Both the position numbers and the translations under genes were made by a program. DNA of 19,037 nt from JAKEGN01 sp964465665 (GTDB taxonomy: Bacteria > Pseudomonadota > Gammaproteobacteria > Steroidobacterales > Woeseiaceae), in NCBI GenBank assembly GCA_964465665.1, contig CAYXKM010000290.1:1-19037 (forward strand), given 5' to 3'. The notes under the pieces were generated by a model. It was given only the letters and a program-made list of their open reading frames with translations. It ran no database searches and was not told the DNA's origin. Below, piece by piece: positions 1 through 8,286 of this stretch. Each line of letters begins with the position of its first letter. Position 1 is the first letter of the stretch.

Positions 1-1755
1 TCGTTTCTTGAGGAGCTCAAGCGGCGCAAGGTCGTTCGTGTACTTTCGGTTTATGCTGCTGTTTCGTATGCCATAGCCGAAGTTGCAGACCTTGTGTTTC
101 CGCGCCTTGGCCTGCCGGACTGGACGATTACGCTGGTCATCGCAATGCTGCTGGTCGGTATCCCGATTGTCATTGTCCTTGCCTGGGCATTCGATGTTAC
201 TGAGAAGGGAATCATCCGTACCGGCCGCACGTTAACGACGCGAACAGCGGCGGGCTGGTTGTCTCCAAAAGCGATTTCGCTGGTCGCGGTGCTGGTCGCC
301 TTGGGAGCCGGAGCAGGCTGGTTCGCCGGTCGCGGCAGTTCGCCGGAACCGGCGCAGGACGTTGTCGGTTCCATTGGCGTGCTTCCGTTTGTGGATATGA
401 GCGCTTCGGGAGATATGGAGTACTTCGGCGATGGTATGGCTGAAGAGTTGCTCAATTTGCTGGCGAAACTGCCTGACATCAAAGTGGCTGGTCGCACATC
501 ATCGTTTTCCTTCAAGGGAAAGGACACTGATCTGCGCTCGATCGGTGAAGCACTCGAGGTTGTGACAATTCTTGAGGGGAGCATTCGTCGCTCTGGAAAC
601 CGCATTCGCATCACCGCGCAGCTGATCCGCGCCAACGATCAGTCACATCTCTGGTCAGATACCTTTGATCGAGGATTTGACGAGGATATTTTTGACGTGC
701 AGGAAGAAATTGCGGGCGCGATTGTCAATGCATTGCAGCCGGAACTGACTGGAGCGGATACTCCGAGTATTGCGGCGCAGCGCGGGACTCAGAATGCGGA
801 CGCTTACAATGCGTATCTGCGCGGCCGTTTTCAATGGTACAGGCGCACGCGCGAAGGTGTTCTGGGGTCAATCGAGTCATTTCAGCAGGCGGTCGAACTC
901 GACCCGAATTACGCTCGTGCCTATGCAGGCCTGTCCGATGCCTATGCCATTTCGTCCAACTTCGGCTGGCGTCGGAGTCATGACGTATTGCCATTGGCGC
1001 GCGAGGCGGCGAGTCGTGCACTGCAGCTGGATCCGTTGTTGGCCGAGGCACATACGTCCATGGGTGCCGTGCTTAGCTGGTACGACTGGGATTTCGAAAA
1101 ATCAAACCGGGTTTATCGACGGGCAATTGAACTCGACCCTGCCAATGCGCTGGCCCATTACTGGTTCGCGTTGAATCTCGACTACATAAATCGCAAGACA
1201 GATGCTCGCGCGCAACTCGATATTGCTCTCGGGCTCGATCCATTGGCGTTACAGCTCCGAAACGGATTGGCGAATCATTTGCAGTTCTGGGGCGAAACGG
1301 ACGCAGCCATTCGTGTTTACGAGGAATCGCTGCGAATTGACCCGGCCTTTCACAATGCGCGACGCTGGCTGGGCCTCGCCTATCTGCAGGCCGGACGGCC
1401 AGAAGAATCGCTTGCAACGTTGGACGATTTGCCGGAAGGATTTGCGGATGACAGCGGTGTTCGCGGCTGGGCCTATGCGCTTCTTGGCCAAACGGAAAAA
1501 GCGACGCAGGTGCTCTCAAAGGCCCGCTCCGAAACCGCTGTCGATCTTGTTTACATTGCCGGCGCCTATGCTGAACTAGGCCTTATGGATGAGGCTTTTG
1601 GCGTCTTGCAGCACGGCATCGACGAGCGCATGTATCCATTGCTTCAGGTCGTGTTCATACCGCCTTCTGCGCGATTGCGCGCAGACCCGAGATTCGACCA
1701 GGCATTGGCGGCTATCGGACTGCTGGAATACTGGCCACGCAATGAGGTCCCGTAG
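1..1755 (+). CDS. TolB-like (FlgO-type) domain and TPR-repeat membrane protein, 5'-truncated
   Basis: The open frame runs in from the first base with no start codon, so the true N-terminus lies outside the window; a GTG at 94 is an internal codon. The visible 584 residues begin SFLEELKRRKVVRV, the usual cytoplasmic head of this class. Two hydrophobic segments follow at about residues 42-66 and 91-109. Next is a TolB N-terminal/FlgO-like domain (about 125-225, with GVLPFVDMSASGDMEYFGDG), then TPR units from about 265 to the C-terminus (e.g. ELDPNYARAYAGLSDAY and AIELDPANALAHYWFAL). In related proteins this module often sits beside adenylate cyclase or winged-helix domains; none is visible here. 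The role is probably protein-protein scaffolding at the inner membrane. The substrate or partner cannot be inferred. The fold call is good, the function unknown. Confidence 0.85.
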   Translation, partial: SFLEELKRRKVVRVLSVYAAVSYAIAEVADLVFPRLGLPDWTITLVIAMLLVGIPIVIVLAWAFDVTEKGIIRTGRTLTTRTAAGWLSPKAISLVAVLVALGAGAGWFAGRGSSPEPAQDVVGSIGVLPFVDMSASGDMEYFGDGMAEELLNLLAKLPDIKVAGRTSSFSFKGKDTDLRSIGEALEVVTILEGSIRRSGNRIRITAQLIRANDQSHLWSDTFDRGFDEDIFDVQEEIAGAIVNALQPELTGADTPSIAAQRGTQNADAYNAYLRGRFQWYRRTREGVLGSIESFQQAVELDPNYARAYAGLSDAYAISSNFGWRRSHDVLPLAREAASRALQLDPLLAEAHTSMGAVLSWYDWDFEKSNRVYRRAIELDPANALAHYWFALNLDYINRKTDARAQLDIALGLDPLALQLRNGLANHLQFWGETDAAIRVYEESLRIDPAFHNARRWLGLAYLQAGRPEESLATLDDLPEGFADDSGVRGWAYALLGQTEKATQVLSKARSETAVDLVYIAGAYAELGLMDEAFGVLQHGIDERMYPLLQVVFIPPSARLRADPRFDQALAAIGLLEYWPRNEVP

Positions 1756-1786
1756 GCCTGGGGACAGATTCGATTGTCGACCTTGT

Positions 1787-2245
1787 TCAGTTTGACGCAG
1801 CGCTGTTGATTTCGATCCAGTAGCCGTCCGGATCTTGAAGATACAGTTGCCTGACGCCGTCTGGTCTGACGCTCACTTCCCCGACAGTTCCGGGAAAGTT
1901 GGTGAATTCGAGATCCATAGCCTGAAGCGCAGCGAGGAAGTTATCGAAATCCGCTGTCTTCAAGGCGACATGAACCGCTTTGTTGAGCTTCACGGGATCG
2001 TTCATGACCGAGATAAAGTGCAGCTCCTTGCCTTCGCCCAGCGAAAACCACCGGATGCCTTCAATCCTGGTGCGATTGCTTATTTCTTTCAAACCGAATA
2101 CTGCCTCGTAGAATTCGGCCGAGGCATCCAGGTCGGCAACAGAAAGTGCGACGTGATCAAATGCGAAAGCCGTGGTCGATGACTCCTCGGCCCACAATGC
2201 ACCTGGCAGTGCCAGAGCTACTGCCAGCAAAAATGTTTTTGGCAT
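1787..2245 (-). CDS. Exported VOC-superfamily (glyoxalase/dioxygenase fold) protein
   Basis: A 152-residue protein. The ATG at 2245 is chosen over an in-frame start at 2278 because it is preceded by GAGGAAAAGCAGTC and opens a clean signal peptide (MPKTFLLAVALALPGALWA, cut near residue 19). The mature part is one VOC module: FDHVALSVADLDASAEFY opens the first beta-alpha-beta unit, HVALKTADFDNFLAAL the second, and it ends DPDGYWIEIN. H in DHVAL, H in HVALK and E in WIEIN sit at the usual metal-ligand positions. The remaining ligand, in KELHFI, is unclear. Family members include glyoxalase I, extradiol dioxygenases and resistance proteins; a periplasmic location is less common. It lies 68 nt downstream of the ABC permease gene on the same strand and may be transcribed with it. 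Substrate unknown. Confidence 0.8.
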   Translation of the reverse strand: MPKTFLLAVALALPGALWAEESSTTAFAFDHVALSVADLDASAEFYEAVFGLKEISNRTRIEGIRWFSLGEGKELHFISVMNDPVKLNKAVHVALKTADFDNFLAALQAMDLEFTNFPGTVGEVSVRPDGVRQLYLQDPDGYWIEINSAASN

Positions 2246-2313
2246 GACTGCTTTTCCTCGTAGTGGTGCCAATTCCAACTAAGGTTACTGTCACTGTAAT
2301 TCCAACCTGTACT

Positions 2314-3081
2314 TCAAGTGCGCAATTTGTAGCCGGTGCGGAAAATCCACCAGACGATCACCAGGCAAACGAGCAGGAATACGCAGGTCATGGACAGACT
2401 CAATGCGACGCTGACATCCGCGTTTTCATAGAAGCTCCAGCGAAAGCCGCTGATCAGGTACACGACCGGGTTGAACAGGGTCACGGTTTGCCATAACGGC
2501 GGCAACATGCTGATGGAATAAAAACTGCCTCCGAGAAAGGCCAGCGGCGTGATGATCAACGCCGGAACGATCTGCAGTTTTTCCCAGCCGTCGGCCCAAA
2601 TGCCGAGGATGAAACCGAACAGGCTGAAACTGGCCGACGTCAGGACCAGGAACAGCAGCATCCAGAACGGGTGCGCGATACGAATGTCGACGAAAAGACT
2701 CGCTGTCGCGAGGATGATAGTGCCGAGTATGATCGACTTCGTCGCCGCCGCACCGACGTAGCCGGCCACCACTTCGACATAGGATACCGGGGCCGAGAGG
2801 ACTTCATAGATCGTGCCGGTGAACCGCGGCATGTGGATGCCGAACGATGCGTTGGAAACACTCTCGGTCAGCAACATCAGCATGATCAGCCCTGGCACGA
2901 TGAAGGAGCCGTAACTCACGCCGTCGATCTCCGCAATGCGCGAACCGATCGCCGCGCCGAAAACGATGAAATAAAGCGATGTCGAGATGACCGGAGTTGC
3001 GATACTCTGGAACAAGGTGCGGCGCATGCGCGCCATTTCGAAACGGTATATGGCACCGATGGCGTAAAAATTCAGTTTCAC
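2314..3081 (-). CDS. yadH: ABC-2 type transporter permease, YadH-like
   Basis: A 255-residue integral membrane protein of the ABC-2 permease family, close in length to E. coli YadH (about 256). About six hydrophobic segments are visible. The amphipathic N-terminus (FEMARMRRTLFQSIATPVIS) and the late GSFYSISMLPPLWQTV/FNPVVYLISGFRW stretch are typical of the family. The start is a GTG whose GTGA overlaps the TGA stop of the ATPase gene by 4 nt, supporting translational coupling and this start. It forms the membrane half of an exporter with the ATPase at 3078-4040. The substrate of YadGH-type exporters is not established. The gene symbol is by resemblance only. Confidence 0.88.
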   Translation of the reverse strand: MKLNFYAIGAIYRFEMARMRRTLFQSIATPVISTSLYFIVFGAAIGSRIAEIDGVSYGSFIVPGLIMLMLLTESVSNASFGIHMPRFTGTIYEVLSAPVSYVEVVAGYVGAAATKSIILGTIILATASLFVDIRIAHPFWMLLFLVLTSASFSLFGFILGIWADGWEKLQIVPALIITPLAFLGGSFYSISMLPPLWQTVTLFNPVVYLISGFRWSFYENADVSVALSLSMTCVFLLVCLVIVWWIFRTGYKLRT

Positions 3082-4040
3082 GGCGCGTGGCCCCCGGCCG
3101 CCCGGCCGGACGGCGGTGGCGCCTGTTTCACCAGTCCGACAAAGATGTCTTCGAGCGAACTCTCACTGGTGTCGATGTCGTGAAAACGGATACCGGCGTC
3201 GCTCAGTTGCCGGAGCAAGGTCGTGATGCCGGTGCGTGCTGCTCGCGTCTCGTATGTGTAGATGAGCCTCGCGCCAGCATCGGCGAGTTCGAGCGTGTAG
3301 CTCGAAAGCAATTCCGGAATCCGTGCCAGCGGTTCGTGCAGGTGCAGGACCAGCTGCTTTCGCCCCAGTTCCTGCATCAGCTCCTGCTTTTCCTGCAAGC
3401 GTATGATCTCGCCATGGTTGATGACGCCGACGCGATCAGCCATCTGCTCCGCTTCCTCGATGTAATGCGTCGTCAGGATGATGGTCACTCCGGATTCCCG
3501 CAGGTCGCGCACGATCTGCCACATGTCCTTGCGAAGCTCGACGTCGACGCCAGCGGTCGGCTCGTCGAGAAACAGGATACGCGGCTCATGCGCCAGTGCC
3601 TTGGCGATCAGCACCCGGCGTTTCATGCCGCCAGACAAAGTCATGATTTTACTGTCTTTTTTGTCCAAAAGAGACAATGCTTTCAGGAGCTGTTCGATAT
3701 GCTGTGGATTCGCGGGGTGGCCGAACAGCCCGCGACTGAAGCTCACGGTGGACCACACGGTCTCGAACATGTCGGTCGAGAGCTCCTGCGGCACCAGCCC
3801 GATCATCGACCGCGTATGCCGAAAGTCGCGGATAACGTCGTGGCCATCCACCGTTATGCGCCCGCTGCTTGGCCTGGCAATGCCGCAGATGATATTGATC
3901 AGCGTGGTCTTGCCTGCGCCATTCGGCCCGAGCAGGGCGAAGATCTCGCCGGGAAAGACATCGAGATTGATATTCTTCAGTGCCTGGAAACCGTCGGCAT
4001 ACGTTTTGCAAAGGTCTTCAATTCGGATTATTGCTTGCAT
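3078..4040 (-). CDS. yadG: ABC transporter ATP-binding protein, YadG-like
   Basis: A 320-residue ABC ATPase with all catalytic motifs: Walker A GPNGAGKT (38-45), Q-loop Q85 in LVPQEL, signature LSGGM (135-139), Walker B ILFLDE (155-160), D-loop AGVD and switch His192 in TTHYIEEAE. The run FETVW.TVSFSRGLFG, and LSGGMKRR followed by LDEPTAGVD.ELR, match the YadG/CcmA-type exporter class. The last 20 or so residues (APPPSGRAAGGHAP) form a low-complexity tail beyond the usual length. It couples ATP hydrolysis at the cytoplasmic face to the permease encoded by the overlapping downstream gene. No strong Shine-Dalgarno is seen before the ATG. Confidence 0.92.
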   Translation of the reverse strand: MQAIIRIEDLCKTYADGFQALKNINLDVFPGEIFALLGPNGAGKTTLINIICGIARPSSGRITVDGHDVIRDFRHTRSMIGLVPQELSTDMFETVWSTVSFSRGLFGHPANPQHIEQLLKALSLLDKKDSKIMTLSGGMKRRVLIAKALAHEPRILFLDEPTAGVDVELRKDMWQIVRDLRESGVTIILTTHYIEEAEQMADRVGVINHGEIIRLQEKQELMQELGRKQLVLHLHEPLARIPELLSSYTLELADAGARLIYTYETRAARTGITTLLRQLSDAGIRFHDIDTSESSLEDIFVGLVKQAPPPSGRAAGGHAP

Positions 4041-4071
4041 GACTTACGGAAATGGCTCGTATTCAGGAAGT

Positions 4072-4077
4072 ATCATA
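4072..4077 (-). promoter_or_regulatory. Possible -10 element for the ABC exporter operon
   Basis: On the minus strand TATGAT lies about 32 nt upstream of the ATPase ATG, which would give a leader of roughly 25 nt. No good -35 hexamer sits 16-18 nt upstream; a GC-rich palindrome occupies that position instead. The call rests on one hexamer and is tentative. Confidence 0.3.
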
Positions 4078-4080
4078 GCA

Positions 4081-4120
4081 CCGGCGTTACGCCGCGAACG
4101 GCACCTACGTGCCGCGCCGG
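4081..4120. repeat. GC-rich nested palindromes upstream of the ABC exporter operon
   Basis: Two hairpins lie side by side: CGGCG-TTA-CGCCG (4082-4094) and GGCAC-CTAC-GTGCC (4100-4104 with 4109-4113). An outer pair, CCGGCG (4081-4086) with CGCCGG (4115-4120), could close both into a cruciform. The block overlaps the expected -35 region of the ABC operon, so it could be an operator or a REP-like element. It is visible directly in the sequence; any function is inference. Confidence 0.45.
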
Positions 4121-4183
4121 TCAACGAGCTTTGGGAATGAGTGCTTGCCGACGATGAACGAAAGCGTTGACTGCGGCTTGGTG

Positions 4184-4208
4184 AGTGAAAAGCGTAAGCT
4201 ACTTCACT
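4184..4208 (-). terminator. Weak stem-loop after the outer-membrane protein gene
   Basis: AGTGAA (4184-4189) pairs with TTCACT (4203-4208), enclosing AGC-GTAA-GCT with a GNRA-like tetraloop. It lies about 10 nt beyond the beta-barrel stop codon. There is no convincing T-run on the minus-strand 3' side, so intrinsic termination is uncertain. Confidence 0.25.
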
Positions 4209-4217
4209 TGATGCCTT

Positions 4218-4994
4218 TTAGAAATCAAATTTGAGATACGCCATCGCGCCGTCGTACTGCCAGTCCAGGTCTCCCTGGAAGTTGCTCTTGGTGACACCGA
4301 TGTCGAGTTGCACGCTGTTGACGCCGACCCCGACCGAGATAGTCTCCGTAGCGCTAAAATCGAGACCGATGAAGAGGTCGTAAAGAGACCCGTCGTAGGC
4401 GTCGTATTCGATGGCAAAAAATTCGCCGCTGCCGCGCAGCGACCACCTTTCGGCAAACCGGTACTCCCCGCGAAGCCCGATGACGGGCAGGGGCGCCGTG
4501 ACGCCGCTGGATTCAACGCTGCCGCCAGACGATCCGGACAAGGTCGTCCCGATGTCCGCTACGTACAGGCCGGCCGTTGCGCCGAGAAAGCTGCGGTCGC
4601 GCTTGAGAAACATCCACGTGTATGCCGCCTTGTAGATCGCGAGGTCGAGCTCGGCATCCACCGTAGTATTGATGGGGTAGGTCGTATCGTTCCAGATTAT
4701 GTCCCGCTCGATCTGCTTCGACGCCGAACGGGAAAGATCGAACGCGCTGATGTCGAAACGATGCTTCTCCGCGAATCGCCAGTAGCCATCCACGCGAAAA
4801 ACGGTATCCGTTCTCTCGAGTCCGAGGTCGCTCTCCAGGTCCACGTCCGTCCCCGAACCCGCGTCCCCGTCGATTTTCGTCTGGCTGTCACGGTCTGTGA
4901 AGAATGCGCCAAGGGTGATACTGAACCTGGGGTCTTCCTGCGCGTTCGCTGCGCTCGTGGCAACCAGCAACAAAACCAGCCAAGTGTGTCTCAT
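4218..4994 (-). CDS. Outer-membrane beta-barrel protein (hypothetical)
   Basis: A 258-residue protein with a cleavable signal peptide (MRHTWLVLLLVATSAANA, then QEDPRF). The mature protein is made of alternating polar/hydrophobic strands separated by Gly/Asp/Ser-rich turns (e.g. FRVDGYWRFAEKHRFDISAF, SLYDLFIGLDFSATETISVG). It ends in AYLKFDF, a C-terminal aromatic that fits the BAM recognition signal of outer-membrane barrels. The length suggests about 8-12 strands. It starts 31 nt after the sulfatase stop on the same strand, preceded by GAGGAG, so co-transcription is likely. I do not recognise a specific family; an OmpW/OmpA-like small barrel acting as a channel or structural protein is possible. 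Confidence 0.75.
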   Translation of the reverse strand: MRHTWLVLLLVATSAANAQEDPRFSITLGAFFTDRDSQTKIDGDAGSGTDVDLESDLGLERTDTVFRVDGYWRFAEKHRFDISAFDLSRSASKQIERDIIWNDTTYPINTTVDAELDLAIYKAAYTWMFLKRDRSFLGATAGLYVADIGTTLSGSSGGSVESSGVTAPLPVIGLRGEYRFAERWSLRGSGEFFAIEYDAYDGSLYDLFIGLDFSATETISVGVGVNSVQLDIGVTKSNFQGDLDWQYDGAMAYLKFDF

Positions 4995-5025
4995 CTATCT
5001 CTTACTCCTCATGTGGTCCTGCGCC

Positions 5026-7413
5026 CTAACGCACTTCCAGCGTGACTTCGCTGATCCTGCCGGTGAACCGCGTTTCCGGGCCGATGCCGATGCCCTCGGC
5101 AACCGGCGTCTGGTTGTCGATGCCGACATCAGCGGTTTCGTCGGCCGAGAAAATATTCGGCTGGGTTTTCTCGACACGGCCCTGCGCCACCGATTCCCCG
5201 TTCACGTACAAGGTCGCGTCGCCGCCCTTGCCGGCGCCGCCGCCGTCGTAGGCGAAATCCAGCGTAACCGTGGCGGGACCTGCCGGCAGCGCTTCCGACG
5301 AGGACACTGTGAAACGCTCCAGCCCGAGGAAGTTATAGGTGTAGGCCGGTTTGCCGTCCTTCACGTACAGCGACCAGCCGCCGAAGCGGCCGCCCTGCGA
5401 AAGAATCGCGCCGTTCGCGCCGCCCGCCGGGATCTCGAGTTCCGCCGTGATCTTACTCGAGCGGTTCTTGATATTCATGAAGGTGTTTTCCAGCATACCC
5501 TGCATGCCTTCGTAAAGCGTGAGCGAGGTTCTGTCGCCCAGCACATCCGGGCGCCCGGCCAGGGCCGCATTGGTGCGCTCAATGGTGCGATCGTCAATCG
5601 GCAGCACATGATACTTCTCCGCTTCCTTCATGAATAGCGCCTGCATCTCCTTGAGCTTCTCGGGTTGCTCGGCAGCGAGGTTCTTGGTGAGGCTGAAGTC
5701 TTCTTTCGCGTTATAGAGATCCCAGACGTCAGAAGTCAGCGGCTGCATGCCACTCGTCTGCCACGGCGCCCGGTGGATGGTGCGGGCAAGCCAGCCATCG
5801 TTGTAAATCGCGCGATTGCCGAACATCTCGAAGTACTGCGTCGTGTGCCGCTCCGCTGCCGCAGCATCGTTGAACGTGTACAGCATGCTGGTGCCTTCGA
5901 TCGGCGTTTGCACGGTGCCGTTGACCGACTTCGGTTCCGGCAGTCCGGCGGCTTCGAGGATCGTCGGTGCGACGTCGATGACGTGCGAAAACTGACTGCG
6001 CAGGCCGCCTTTTTCCGTGATTCCCTTCGGCCAATGGATTACCGCGCCGTTACGCGTGCCACCGAAGTCCGATGCGACCTGCTTGGTCCAGGAGAACGGC
6101 GCATCGAACGCGACGGCCCAGCCGGCCGCCATGTGCGGGAAGGTCTCCGGGCCGCCCCACTTGTCAATCAGCGGAATCAGGTCCTCGACTTTCTCGACGA
6201 CACCGTTGAAATAGGTCATCTCGTTGTACATGCCGACGAAACCGCCCTCGGCGCTGGTGCCGTTGTCACCGGCGATGTAAATGAACAGCGTGTTGTCCAG
6301 CTCGCCGATGTCCTCGATCGCGCTGACAAAACGCCCGATCTCGTGATCGGTCTGCTCGAGGAACCCGGCGAACACTTCCGCCTGGCGGGAGAACAGGCGC
6401 CGTTGATCGGCCGGCAATTCGTCCCAGGCTTTTAGATCCTTCGGTCTTTCGCCCAGCTCGGTATTCTCCGGCACGACGCCCAGTTCCTTTTGCCGCGCGA
6501 GCGATTCCTTGCGCGTCTCGTCCCAGCCCTTGTCGAACTTCCCCTTGTACTTGTCCGCCCATTCTTTCGGCACGTGATGCGGCGCATGCACGGCGCCGGT
6601 CGCGTAATAGACGAAGAACGGCTTGTCCGGCGTCATCGACTGCTGGGCCTTGACCCAATTGATCGCCTGGTTGGTCATGTCGACGGTGAAGTGGTAGTTC
6701 TCCATTTTCGGCGGATCGACCTTGATCACGCCGTCATAAATCAGCGGATACCACTGGTCGGTCTCGCCGCCAATGAATCCGTAGAACTTGTCGAAACCCT
6801 GCTGCGTCGGCCAGCGGTCGAACGGCCCGGAGACGCTGGTTTCCCAGGCGGCAGTTTCATGCCATTTGCCGAAGGCGCCGGTGCTGTAGCCGTTCAGCCG
6901 CAGCATTTCCGCAAGCGGTGCAACGCTGTTCGGCACCTGCCCCGTGTTGCCGGGGAAAGCCGTGGCGGTTTCCATTATCGAGCCGGTATTGGTCGTGTGG
7001 TGATTGCGGCCGGTCTTCAGGGCATTGCGCGTCGGCGAGCACAGCGCCGTGGTATGAAAATTGTTGTAGCGCAGGCCGGACTCGGCAAGCCGGTCCAGTG
7101 TTGGCGTGCTGATCGGGCCACCGAAGGTCGACGGTCCGCCAAAGCCAACGTCGTCGATCAGTACGATCACGACGTTCGGTGCGCCGTCGGGCGCCTTGAC
7201 TTCGAAGCGCGGCGGCGGTGTGGCATTGCGCGCGTCGAGCTCGGAGTAGGTCTGCGGTGCGGGCTGCGCGATCGGCAAGTGGGTACGGTCCATTCCCGGC
7301 GTGCCGGCTGCGGATGCTGAAGGCGTAGCAGCCGTTTCATGCGGCGACGGGCTGCAGGCGCTAGCCAACGTAAGCATTACAATCAATATGACTGGTATCT
7401 TATTGTTTCTCAT
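5026..7413 (-). CDS. Lipoprotein arylsulfatase (sulfatase family S1)
   Basis: A 795-residue formylglycine-type sulfatase. The ATG at 7413 is chosen over one at 7515 because GTGGAAAG precedes it and it opens a lipoprotein signal with Cys20 (LTLASAC). Metal ligands D87-D88 lie in VLIDDVGFGG. The maturation motif is C125-S-P-T-R129 followed by TGR, so Cys125 would be oxidised to formylglycine. K183 and H185 (FGKWH) and a later AGDNGTSAEG motif complete the catalytic set. The C-terminal 150 residues or so (from about 645) are a beta-rich lectin-like (LamG/concanavalin-like) domain. The length fits the large arylsulfatases of the mycobacterial/Pseudomonas AtsA group. It probably hydrolyses sulfate esters in the periplasm or at the outer membrane. 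No sulfatase-maturing enzyme is in the window. Substrate unknown. Confidence 0.92.
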   Translation of the reverse strand: MRNNKIPVILIVMLTLASACSPSPHETAATPSASAAGTPGMDRTHLPIAQPAPQTYSELDARNATPPPRFEVKAPDGAPNVVIVLIDDVGFGGPSTFGGPISTPTLDRLAESGLRYNNFHTTALCSPTRNALKTGRNHHTTNTGSIMETATAFPGNTGQVPNSVAPLAEMLRLNGYSTGAFGKWHETAAWETSVSGPFDRWPTQQGFDKFYGFIGGETDQWYPLIYDGVIKVDPPKMENYHFTVDMTNQAINWVKAQQSMTPDKPFFVYYATGAVHAPHHVPKEWADKYKGKFDKGWDETRKESLARQKELGVVPENTELGERPKDLKAWDELPADQRRLFSRQAEVFAGFLEQTDHEIGRFVSAIEDIGELDNTLFIYIAGDNGTSAEGGFVGMYNEMTYFNGVVEKVEDLIPLIDKWGGPETFPHMAAGWAVAFDAPFSWTKQVASDFGGTRNGAVIHWPKGITEKGGLRSQFSHVIDVAPTILEAAGLPEPKSVNGTVQTPIEGTSMLYTFNDAAAAERHTTQYFEMFGNRAIYNDGWLARTIHRAPWQTSGMQPLTSDVWDLYNAKEDFSLTKNLAAEQPEKLKEMQALFMKEAEKYHVLPIDDRTIERTNAALAGRPDVLGDRTSLTLYEGMQGMLENTFMNIKNRSSKITAELEIPAGGANGAILSQGGRFGGWSLYVKDGKPAYTYNFLGLERFTVSSSEALPAGPATVTLDFAYDGGGAGKGGDATLYVNGESVAQGRVEKTQPNIFSADETADVGIDNQTPVAEGIGIGPETRFTGRISEVTLEVR

Positions 7414-7619
7414 AACGCTTTCCACTTGCGACCTCAACCAAGCTCGGCGCAGTGACAAGATTGAGTGCGGGATCGTGCCTTGAGATTGCCGATCAGTGTG
7501 AGAATTTGCAATCAAAAAAGCGCACGGACTGCCCGCGCCGCATCCCGGTTGCGGTGGATCCTGCGATCGAAGATATTGTTGCGCTCAAACAGATCTGAAT
7601 GCCAGTGGAGGCAGGGATT

Positions 7620-8219
7620 ATGCAAATTCTCCGAATCGTCAAGACCACAGTCATCGGCGGTGCCGTGTTCCTGCTGCCGTTTGCTTTTGTGGTCTTTGCC
7701 TTGAGCTACGTAATTGGTCACCTGATGCCAGTTTTTCATCGCGTAGCGGAGCGCATGGACGTGCCGCTGTTCAGGGGTGCAGCCGACGCCATAATCCTGC
7801 TGAGCGTTTTCCTGTTTCTGCTGTGCTTTCTTGCCGGACTCATTGCACAGTCCGCGGCCGGTGGCAAATTGCGGTCGTGGATCGAAGTCAATCTGCTCGG
7901 TCGGGTTGCCGTCTACCGCCTTGCGCAATCGGTCGGTGACGAACTTTCCGGCGGCAGCTCGCAGGAAATGCAGGTGGCAGTAGTGTGGACCGACGGCTGG
8001 CAGCTGGCATTCGTTGTCGAACGTCATGCGGACGGAAATGTAACTGTGATTCTACCGGATGCGCCAACGGCAACCGGCGGTACCATCCTGCACTTGCCCG
8101 CGGCCAGAGTGCACGTGATCGATGTAAAGGTTGCCGAGGTCCTGGGTATCCAGCGCCGTATGGGCCTTGGCAGTGCCGCATTGTTGAACGGCAAGCTGCC
8201 ACGGCCGCCGGACCCGTAA
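7620..8219 (+). CDS. DUF502-like inner-membrane protein
   Basis: A 199-residue protein. The ATG at 7620 is chosen over one at 7599 because GGAGG lies 8 nt upstream. Two hydrophobic segments are at about residues 9-33 and 54-79, followed by a soluble domain. The layout matches DUF502 (PF04367): KTTVIGGAVFLLPFAFVVF at the first TM, then a TM pair and an IEVNLLGRVAVYRLAQSVGDEL stretch. The usual late TPTSG-like segment appears as DAPTATGGTILHLPAARV. The molecular role of DUF502 proteins is not established. The gene stands alone on its strand, divergent from the sulfatase and convergent with the seven-gene operon, and ends 11 nt before a strong terminator-like hairpin. Confidence 0.8.
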   Translation: MQILRIVKTTVIGGAVFLLPFAFVVFALSYVIGHLMPVFHRVAERMDVPLFRGAADAIILLSVFLFLLCFLAGLIAQSAAGGKLRSWIEVNLLGRVAVYRLAQSVGDELSGGSSQEMQVAVVWTDGWQLAFVVERHADGNVTVILPDAPTATGGTILHLPAARVHVIDVKVAEVLGIQRRMGLGSAALLNGKLPRPPDP

Positions 8220-8230
8220 GGCTAAAAAGG

Positions 8231-8286
8231 AAAAAGGTGCCGGGTTTATTTTCTGGATACAGAAAATAAACCCGGCACCTTTTTTT
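8231..8286. terminator. 25-bp perfect inverted repeat, probable bidirectional terminator
   Basis: Arms 8231-8255 and 8260-8284 are perfectly complementary over 25 bp with a 4-nt loop (GATA). The right arm runs into seven T's (8280-8286), and on the opposite strand the stem is also followed by a T-rich stretch. It lies between the convergent ends of the DUF502 gene (8219) and the lytic transglycosylase gene (8339), where a shared terminator would serve both. The core AATAAACCCGGCACCTTTT also looks like a dispersed gammaproteobacterial palindromic element; that is recollection, not checked. Confidence 0.85.

Noticed and set aside
2997..4157. Long plus-strand open frame (386 codons) opposite the ABC ATPase
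   Set aside because: It lies antisense to a gene with complete ABC motifs, shows no recognisable domain, and is Arg/His/Gln-rich as expected from a GC-rich shadow frame.
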